Assembly: GCA_934255105.1 (NCBI GenBank)
Contig: CAKQNH010000078.1
Span: 1-11,113 of the forward strand
Source of the DNA: an uncultured Pirellulaceae bacterium
GTDB lineage: Bacteria > Planctomycetota > Planctomycetia > Pirellulales > Pirellulaceae
Length of the DNA: 11,113 nucleotides
Direction: 5' to 3'
Shown: one piece after another, positions 7,095 to 11,113 of the stretch
How the letters are laid out: each line of letters starts with the position of its first letter
Numbering within the stretch: position 1 is the stretch's first letter
The notes under the pieces: generated by a model
Told to the model about the DNA's origin: nothing
Seen by the model: the letters and a program-made list of their open reading frames with translations, nothing else
Databases searched by the model: none
Made by a program: the position numbers and the translations under genes

Positions 7095-7127
7095 GAAAAT
7101 CAAATACAGGCTGACTATGCTAGCAGT

Positions 7128-7155
7128 TTGCCCATCTCGCTGCTTGGCCTATAGA
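7128..7155 (+). promoter_or_regulatory. Possible promoter for the structured leader and small exported protein
   Basis: TTGCCC (7128-7133) and TATAGA (7150-7155) are 16 bp apart. Transcription starting near 7162 would produce a leader of about 257 nt before the ATG at 7419, containing all the hairpins listed at 7205-7389. Both hexamers are four-of-six matches, so confidence is low. Confidence 0.3.
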
Positions 7156-7204
7156 GAGCCGTTCACCGATTTGTCGTGATCGACCGTGCGTTAAGGGGAC
7201 GACG

Positions 7205-7389
7205 CTGGGGATGGGTGCGACGCTCCAGCAACGGCTGTGTCCCCAGAGGTTCGTTCCTGCGTTAAACTGGTTCCCAGCAGACGCCAGCTTGTTAGGCACC
7301 GCATAGAGTGTGCGGAGCGAAGCGTCTCAGTCGGGCGGACAATCTATCCCGCCGTTGCAGATGGGATAGATTGCTATTCATTGTTTTTT
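7205..7389 (+). ncRNA. Candidate structured leader RNA ending in a terminator-like hairpin
   Basis: Several inverted repeats follow one another without overlap: CTGGGGA/TCCCCAG (7205-7211 with 7240-7246); CTGG/CCAG (7267-7277); AGACGC/GCGTCT (7279-7284 with 7322-7327) enclosing CCGCA/TGCGG (7299-7303 with 7311-7315); and the 11-bp stem at 7340-7373 followed by six T. The series lies just upstream of a small plus-strand gene. It may be an attenuated 5' leader or a separate small RNA. It matches no riboswitch or housekeeping RNA motif I could recognise, and short stems also arise by chance in GC-rich DNA. Confidence 0.35.
7340..7389 (+). terminator. Terminator-like hairpin upstream of the small exported protein gene
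   Basis: Arms CAATCTATCCC (7340-7350) and GGGATAGATTG (7363-7373) pair perfectly over 11 bp around a 12-nt loop. A run of six T follows at 7384-7389. The T-run starts 10 nt after the stem rather than directly, and the stem is only moderately GC-rich, so termination may be weak or conditional. The gene's ribosome-binding site begins only 15 nt later, which fits an attenuator in the leader. Confidence 0.55.
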
Positions 7390-7418
7390 CTGCGACTCCA
7401 AACAAGGGAAGAAATGCT

Positions 7419-7808
7419 ATGAAATCGATCTGGACACTCCTAGCTTTGACGCTTCTGCTTCCTTGCAACAGAACAGCGTTTGCTCAGCAAGCATCTCCTG
7501 AAAGTTTTGCCAGGGGATCGGCGATGATACGTACCGACGACGCAACCGAAAAAGCACTTGGCGAACTCGAACTGAAATTTGAGGCAATTCTCGACGTTGT
7601 TGCTTCCTTGGAAACCGCCAACTCGATGGACGCTGAGAGATCGATGATCGAAAAAGCCTTCTACGGAATCGTTGCGAAGGCAACATCTTCAACGAATGGC
7701 GTGGGCCGAAAGACTCGGGAGGATGTCAGTTCGCTGAAGAAGGAGCTGCTCAGGCTCAAAATTGAAAATGAGCGGCTTCGGTCTGAACTGTTGAAGCAAA
7801 AGAAATGA
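7419..7808 (+). CDS. Small exported protein with C-terminal coiled coil, function unknown
   Basis: I do not recognise this 129-residue protein. ATG 7419 is chosen because AAGGGAAG lies eight bases upstream (7404-7411) and because it gives a clean signal peptide: MKSIWTLLALTLLLPCNRTAFA, cleavage likely before QQ (residues 22/23). An upstream in-frame ATG at 7308 would bury that signal in the protein and overlap the hairpins, so it is rejected. After the signal, residues 40-90 are predicted by eye to be helical and rich in Ala, Glu and Leu. Residues 103-127 (SSLKKELLRLKIENERLR and following) show a clear leucine heptad pattern, indicating a coiled coil for oligomerisation or partner binding. 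It is transcribed away from the sulfatase and has no obvious functional neighbour. Codon use looks like that of neighbouring genes, though slightly less GC-rich. Confidence 0.65.
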   Translation: MKSIWTLLALTLLLPCNRTAFAQQASPESFARGSAMIRTDDATEKALGELELKFEAILDVVASLETANSMDAERSMIEKAFYGIVAKATSSTNGVGRKTREDVSSLKKELLRLKIENERLRSELLKQKK

Positions 7809-8152
7809 ATGCTCAATGAATCCTCAAGTTCGACAACCGAACAGCACTTACAACCATAAAGTTAGTTAGATCGCAGAACCACGCCGTGAACGGCAGTTCC
7901 GGCACCTCGTTCACTTTGCAGTCCGGTCAAGCCCCAGAACCGCCGTTACCGTCAGCGTTCGCCAGGATAGATATGTTTCCGATGCAATTCGCGTGCTGAC
8001 TATCGATGACCACAACCCTATCAAAACTGCGACCGGCCCTTGCTGAGATGCACCCAATTGTATGGTGGATCGGGTATGGCGTAGGCCAGATTCGCATTGA
8101 GCTATGATGATGGGCATCTGATTCAGTACTCCAGTGTACAATATACCGCACT
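7809..8152 (+). other. 344-bp gap upstream of mnmE without a convincing gene
   Basis: No coding signal is recognisable on either strand. A minus-strand open frame covering 7911-8141 has no family resemblance and no good start signal. The gap holds a 7-bp inverted repeat GTGAACG/CGTTCAC (7886-7892 with 7908-7914) followed by only three T, a possible weak terminator for the small exported protein gene. A -10-like TACAAT lies at 8137-8142, close to the mnmE start. Confidence 0.5.
8137..8142 (+). promoter_or_regulatory. Possible -10 element very close to the mnmE start
   Basis: TACAAT matches five of six -10 consensus bases and ends 10 bp before the mnmE ATG. No good -35 element lies 16-18 bp upstream, and no Shine-Dalgarno sequence lies between it and the ATG. 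If used, the transcript would be nearly leaderless. Confidence 0.3.
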
Positions 8153-9634
8153 ATGAAGTTCGATCTACAGCAGACAATTGTAGCCGTTGGCAGCGGCGTA
8201 GTGCCAGGGCGGCGAGCCATCGTGCGCCTCAGCGGCCAGCAAACCCGCGCGCTACTCGAACGTCTGATCGGACAAGAGGTGCAGGCCAGCCAGGCAACTA
8301 CTCTGCAGGGCTCAGCCGATCTGGGATGGGCTGGACGGCGCATCGAGCTGACCATCTTGTACTGGCCCGACCAACGCAGTTACACGGGCGAGCCGTGCGC
8401 GGAACTGCATGTGCTGGGTTCATTGCCCATCGTCGAATCGCTGGTAGAGCAATTGATTTCGCTGGGTGCCGTACCTGCCGAGCGTGGCGAGTTCACGCTG
8501 CGCAGCTTTCTGGCCGGCAAGCTCGATTTGGCTCAGGCCGAAGCGGTTCTGGGAGTGATCGAAGCCGAGACGGCTGACGACCTGACCCAGGCCTTGCAGC
8601 AGCTCGGCGGCAATCTCTCAAAACCGGTGCGACGCCTGCGCGACAGCCTGGTAGAGTTGACCGCGCACCTAGAAGCAGGGCTCGATTTTGTAGAAGAGGA
8701 TATCGAGTTCATCTCACCCACCGAATTGACAGCCGGCTTGCAGCGGATCGCCGGAGAGTTGTCCAGCATCGCTCAGCAGTTGCGTTCGCGCGGCGCGCGA
8801 GCTCGCGATGCGGCGATCGTATTGGTAGGGTTGCCCAACTCCGGCAAGAGCTCGCTCCTCAATGCGCTCGTCGGCTCGCAGCGCGCGATCGTCTCGCCGC
8901 AGGCCGGGACGACTCGCGACGCGGTCACCGCGCGCATCGTGCTGGATGGCTTGAGCGTCGAGGTCACCGACACAGCCGGCGTGGAGGAGCTAGATGAGCA
9001 ATCGCCGCGCGCGCTCGCTCAAGATGTATTGCACGAACGCTTGCAGCGCGCTGATCTAGCGCTGCTGTGCGTCGACTTGCACCAACCACCAGCGGCAGAG
9101 TGGCTCGAAGCGCAGCAAGCCCAACTGCAAAGCCTTGTTCCAAGCGTGCTGTGGGTGGGTACCAAGTCGGATTTGGCTGCTGCCGACTTCAGCGCGATGG
9201 CTTCCGTTTCGGCTACGGAACCTACTGCGGATGTGCAGCAGCGCGACGCTCGAAAGCCTTGGCGACTTCCGCTACAGACTGATGCTGCGGAACTTGCTTC
9301 GAGTCTGGCCCAGCGCTGCGCTGTGACGGTCAGCGTTCACGATCCACAGAGCATCGAGCTACTGCGCAGACGCATCGCTCAAGCCCTACAGGACGCCCGC
9401 AGTCAATTGCATTCGCATGCCATGCATGCCACCGCCACGCGCTGCCGCGGTGCCTTGGAGTTGGCTCAGGCCGCTATCGAGCGCGCGAATGAGTTGGTGG
9501 TTCGGGCCGAGGGGGAAGAGTTGGTGGCCAGCGAGCTGCGGATTGCCATCGACGATTTATCTTCGATCATTGGTGAAGTCCACAGCGAAGATATCTTGGG
9601 AGAGATCTTCGGTCGATTCTGCATCGGCAAGTAG
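8153..9634 (+). CDS. mnmE: tRNA uridine-5-carboxymethylaminomethyl(34) synthesis GTPase MnmE
   Basis: MnmE (TrmE) is the K+-dependent GTPase that works with MnmG in the cytoplasm to build the cmnm5/nm5 group on tRNA wobble uridine 34, using a folate-derived carbon. All domains are present in 493 residues. The N-terminal folate-binding domain has RRAIVRLSG, YTGEPCAELHVLG and ERGEFTLRSFLAGKLDLAQAEAV. The G domain has G1 GLPNSGKSS (226-234), G2 AGTTRD, G3 DTAG (273-276) and G4 TKSD (337-340, instead of the usual NKxD). The C-terminus is the catalytic FCIGK. Residues 341-388, between G4 and the G5 region, form a segment about 30 residues longer than in Escherichia coli MnmE. It is low in recognisable conservation, and residues 367-375 are encoded by a copy of hairpin repeat family 1. 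The ATG has no Shine-Dalgarno sequence, but the N-terminus fits the family. The gene stands alone here; mnmG is not in the window. Confidence 0.97.
   Translation: MKFDLQQTIVAVGSGVVPGRRAIVRLSGQQTRALLERLIGQEVQASQATTLQGSADLGWAGRRIELTILYWPDQRSYTGEPCAELHVLGSLPIVESLVEQLISLGAVPAERGEFTLRSFLAGKLDLAQAEAVLGVIEAETADDLTQALQQLGGNLSKPVRRLRDSLVELTAHLEAGLDFVEEDIEFISPTELTAGLQRIAGELSSIAQQLRSRGARARDAAIVLVGLPNSGKSSLLNALVGSQRAIVSPQAGTTRDAVTARIVLDGLSVEVTDTAGVEELDEQSPRALAQDVLHERLQRADLALLCVDLHQPPAAEWLEAQQAQLQSLVPSVLWVGTKSDLAAADFSAMASVSATEPTADVQQRDARKPWRLPLQTDAAELASSLAQRCAVTVSVHDPQSIELLRRRIAQALQDARSQLHSHAMHATATRCRGALELAQAAIERANELVVRAEGEELVASELRIAIDDLSSIIGEVHSEDILGEIFGRFCIGK
9202..9220 (+). repeat. Second short hairpin inside the MnmE loop segment
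   Basis: TTCCGT (9202-9207) and ACGGAA (9215-9220) form a perfect 6-bp stem around a 7-nt loop. It is 31 bp before the family 1 copy and in the same enlarged G4-G5 segment. It shares no clear sequence with that family, so it may be unrelated or chance. Confidence 0.4.
9251..9275 (-). repeat. Hairpin repeat family 1, copy 4 (inside mnmE)
   Basis: Read on the minus strand this is GTAG, arm CGGAAGTC, loop GCCAA, arm GGCTTTCG. It matches copies 2 and 3 at 24 of 25 positions. The one change turns a T-A pair of the stem into T-G, still able to pair in RNA of that strand. On the plus strand it encodes RKPWRLPLQ (MnmE residues 367-375). The frame differs from that used by the copy in mnmD. Confidence 0.8.
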
Positions 9635-9690
9635 CCAGCTCAGGCCACTTTCGTTTGGCGCGATAGCGAGTGCTGGGGGACCAACACCCT

Positions 9691-9720
9691 TGGACATTTC
9701 GCCGGGTTTCTAGCTACAAT
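9691..9720 (+). promoter_or_regulatory. Probable promoter of the desaturase gene
   Basis: TGGACA (9691-9696) and TACAAT (9715-9720) each match five of six housekeeping consensus bases and are 18 bp apart. The start of transcription would be near 9727, giving a leader of about 134 nt before the ATG at 9861. It lies just after mnmE, so the desaturase can be transcribed independently. Confidence 0.55.
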
Positions 9721-9734
9721 AGTTTGGCTCTATC

Positions 9735-9770
9735 TTCCAGATTGTCTGGTTCCCAAAAGGCAATCTGGAA
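9735..9770 (+). promoter_or_regulatory. Perfect 10-bp inverted repeat in the desaturase leader
   Basis: TTCCAGATTG (9735-9744) and CAATCTGGAA (9761-9770) pair perfectly over a 16-nt loop. The hairpin begins about 8 nt after the predicted transcription start. It could be an mRNA-stabilising 5' hairpin, a leader with a regulatory role, or a two-half operator. No T-tract follows, so a terminator is unlikely. Confidence 0.6.
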
Positions 9771-9860
9771 CTTTATGCCGTCCATTTGTGCCGCAGATGG
9801 ACGTTGCAGACAGAGCTATCCGGCCCACCAACTGCGGAGTTAAACAAGAGAGGCGACACC

Positions 9861-10949
9861 ATGCATCCCACCTCGAACACTGCTTCTCCCACCGCGTCGC
9901 AGGCAGTTCGTTCGCAACCATTACTGCTAGCGCAGGCGCGGCCCTTAGTCAGCGATCTATTTCGGCATGACCCAAGGCTGTACTGGAGTGACTTCCTAAC
10001 ATGCCTAGTGCTGGGATATGGCGGGGCCAATTTCTACTTGACGATGCCCATCACTTCTCCTGCCGCCTGGTGCGGTTTTGTGGTAGCTGTGGTGGCGCTA
10101 TATCGCTTGGGATCGTTCACGCATGAGATCGCCCATTTCCGAGCCGGCGAAATGCGATCGTTTCGCATCGCCTGGGACCTGCTGGCGGGCATTCCGCTGC
10201 TGACTCCCTCCTACTTCTATGAATCCCATCACGACCATCACACTTCCCAGCACTACGGTACGCAACACGATGGCGAGTATCTGCCGTTGGGATCGGGAGG
10301 ATGGCGAGGTCTGGTGTGCTACTTCTTGCAAGTTTTCGTACAGCCTATCGTGGTCGTGCTGAGGTTCTTGCTAACGCCGCTGACCTTCGTGCGTCCGCGA
10401 GTCCGCGAGTGGACTCTGCGACACGCTTCATCGTTGGTCATCGATTTTCACTACCATCGTCCCGTCCCCACCAATGCGCCGCTGTGGAAATGGGCGTTGA
10501 TGGATCTGGCCTGCTTCATACGAGCTTCCCTGATTTTCGTGCTGGTGTTCATTGGGCTTTCACCCTGGACGCGGATACCGCAACTCTACTTCTTAGCTAT
10601 ATCGATCCTGACCCTCAACTACGTGCGAACTCTGGCAGCTCATCGCTATATGGGGAACGGTGAAAAGATGAGCCATGAAGCTCAAGTGCTGGATTCGACA
10701 GTTATAACTGGCGGCATTTTTTGGACGGAATTTCTGTGTCCATTGGGGACGCGCTATCACTCGCTGCACCATTTGTTTCCAGGCTTGCCCTACCACAACT
10801 TGCCTGAGGCTCATCGCCGCCTGATGGCCAATTTGCCCTGGGATTCGGCCTATCGCGACACGGTTTATCCCAGTTGGTTGGCCGTCGTCCGCGAGTTCTC
10901 AAGAAGTTTTCGAGCTCCGCCCAAACAAGGTGCCGGCCAGCTAACGTAG
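9861..10949 (+). CDS. Membrane fatty-acid desaturase family protein
   Basis: This 362-residue protein belongs to the membrane-bound di-iron fatty-acid desaturase/hydroxylase superfamily (PF00487 type). Such enzymes use O2 and electrons from ferredoxin or cytochrome b5-like donors to desaturate or hydroxylate acyl chains in the membrane. The three histidine boxes are present: HEIAH (88-92), HHDHH (123-127) and HSLHH (300-304), with further conserved His in AAHRY (261) and PYHN (312). Hydrophobic segments flank them at about 45-85, 104-118, 150-175, 212-235 and 240-260. ATG 9861 is chosen for AGAGG 8-9 bases upstream and a start at the polar N-terminus; an upstream in-frame ATG at 9786 would add 25 residues unlike a desaturase and is rejected. 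It has its own probable promoter and leader hairpin. The neighbouring mnmE is not functionally related. The product (desaturase, hydroxylase or carotenoid/sphingolipid-modifying enzyme) cannot be decided from sequence alone. Confidence 0.9.
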   Translation: MHPTSNTASPTASQAVRSQPLLLAQARPLVSDLFRHDPRLYWSDFLTCLVLGYGGANFYLTMPITSPAAWCGFVVAVVALYRLGSFTHEIAHFRAGEMRSFRIAWDLLAGIPLLTPSYFYESHHDHHTSQHYGTQHDGEYLPLGSGGWRGLVCYFLQVFVQPIVVVLRFLLTPLTFVRPRVREWTLRHASSLVIDFHYHRPVPTNAPLWKWALMDLACFIRASLIFVLVFIGLSPWTRIPQLYFLAISILTLNYVRTLAAHRYMGNGEKMSHEAQVLDSTVITGGIFWTEFLCPLGTRYHSLHHLFPGLPYHNLPEAHRRLMANLPWDSAYRDTVYPSWLAVVREFSRSFRAPPKQGAGQLT

Positions 10950-10960
10950 CGCGCCGCTAC
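10946..10960 (+). repeat. Small hairpin overlapping the desaturase stop codon
   Basis: GTAGCG (10946-10951) and CGCTAC (10955-10960) pair perfectly over a 3-nt loop, with the TAG stop inside the first arm. It begins with the same GTAGCG as hairpin repeat family 1 but is otherwise different. Confidence 0.4.
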
Positions 10961-10986
10961 TACCCATGTTCTTCTTCTGTAGCACG

Positions 10987-11003
10987 GGCACTCCTGCCTT
11001 TTT
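10987..11003 (+). terminator. Possible terminator of the desaturase gene
   Basis: GGCA (10987-10990), loop CTCC, TGCC (10995-10998), followed immediately by five T (10999-11003). The T-tract is well placed, but the stem is only four base pairs, so this is a weak candidate. Confidence 0.4.
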
Positions 11004-11040
11004 ATACCCCACAAGTCATTCCCTGCCCACGCGAATCGCA

Positions 11041-11061
11041 CCCCTGCCCGCGCGGGAGGGG
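11041..11061 (+). repeat. GC-rich imperfect palindrome
   Basis: CCCCTGCCCGC pairs with GCGGGAGGGG apart from one bulged G, giving a 10-bp GC-rich hairpin with almost no loop as RNA or a cruciform-type palindrome as DNA. It immediately precedes the G-rich tandem repeat and is probably part of the same intergenic repeat cluster. Confidence 0.5.
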
Positions 11062-11075
11062 TCGAGCCTAGGCGA

Positions 11076-11113
11076 GGGGGAGGGCGGAAGGGGGAGGGCG
11101 GAAGGGGGAGGGC
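11076..11113 (+). repeat. G-rich 14-bp tandem repeat, continuing beyond the window
   Basis: Units of GGGGGAGGGCGGAA start at 11076, 11090 and 11104, identical so far as visible; the third is cut by the window edge. Each unit has two G-tracts of three or more plus a GG, so the plus strand could form G-quadruplexes. The total copy number is unknown. Confidence 0.85.

Noticed and set aside
7201..7390. tRNA or a known housekeeping RNA (SRP RNA, RNase P RNA, 6S RNA, cobalamin or TPP riboswitch)
   Set aside because: No cloverleaf, T-loop, or the conserved core sequences of these RNAs could be found in the region.
7911..8355. Minus-strand open frames upstream of and overlapping the mnmE start
   Set aside because: They overlap the well-supported N-terminus of MnmE, lack recognisable motifs, and have low-complexity Arg/Ser/Thr-rich translations typical of shadow frames in GC-rich DNA.

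Overview
The window looks like chromosome of a planctomycete, most likely order Pirellulales. The main reasons are a large exported protein with the Pirellula/Verrucomicrobium-type CxxCH haem-binding C-terminus, an exported formylglycine-type sulfatase, an orphan Uma2-family nuclease, moderately high GC, and several families of short hairpin-forming repeats in and between genes. The family assignments come from reading motifs; no database search was possible.

Layout: positions 1-566 (minus) hold the N-terminal part of an MnmD/MnmC-type tRNA methyltransferase cut by the left window edge, with a GTG start. A divergent gap of about 130 bp leads to a Uma2-family PD-(D/E)xK protein (698-1279, plus). 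Next are the haem-binding protein (1444-4557, plus) and a small retropepsin-like 'ATP-dependent zinc protease' family protein (4654-5124, plus). The gap between these two carries two tandem copies of a hairpin repeat. A repeat-rich convergent gap (5125-5378) separates them from a minus-strand sulfatase (5379-7082). A divergent gap of about 340 bp holds several potential RNA hairpins and leads into a small exported coiled-coil protein (7419-7808). After 344 bp with no convincing gene come mnmE (8153-9634) and a membrane fatty-acid desaturase (9861-10949). The desaturase has its own probable promoter and a hairpin-bearing leader. The right end runs into a GC-rich hairpin and a G-rich 14-bp tandem repeat that continues past the edge.

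How the genes fit together: two genes, mnmD and mnmE, belong to the same pathway, the 5-methylaminomethyl modification of tRNA wobble uridine 34, although they are about 7.6 kb apart and not in an operon. The haem-binding protein and sulfatase fit the exported glycan-catabolism repertoire typical of this group, but nothing shows they act together. No phage, plasmid, CRISPR, toxin-antitoxin or recognisable defence island is visible.

No new multi-gene system was found. The best unexplained signal is at the DNA/RNA level. One short hairpin repeat occurs in two intergenic copies and inside two unrelated genes, in different reading frames. Its base changes preserve pairing, including one fully compensatory C/G swap. 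In mnmE it lies in an enlarged loop between the G4 and G5 motifs. A second hairpin repeat family with mutually complementary loops fills the gap at 5154-5360.
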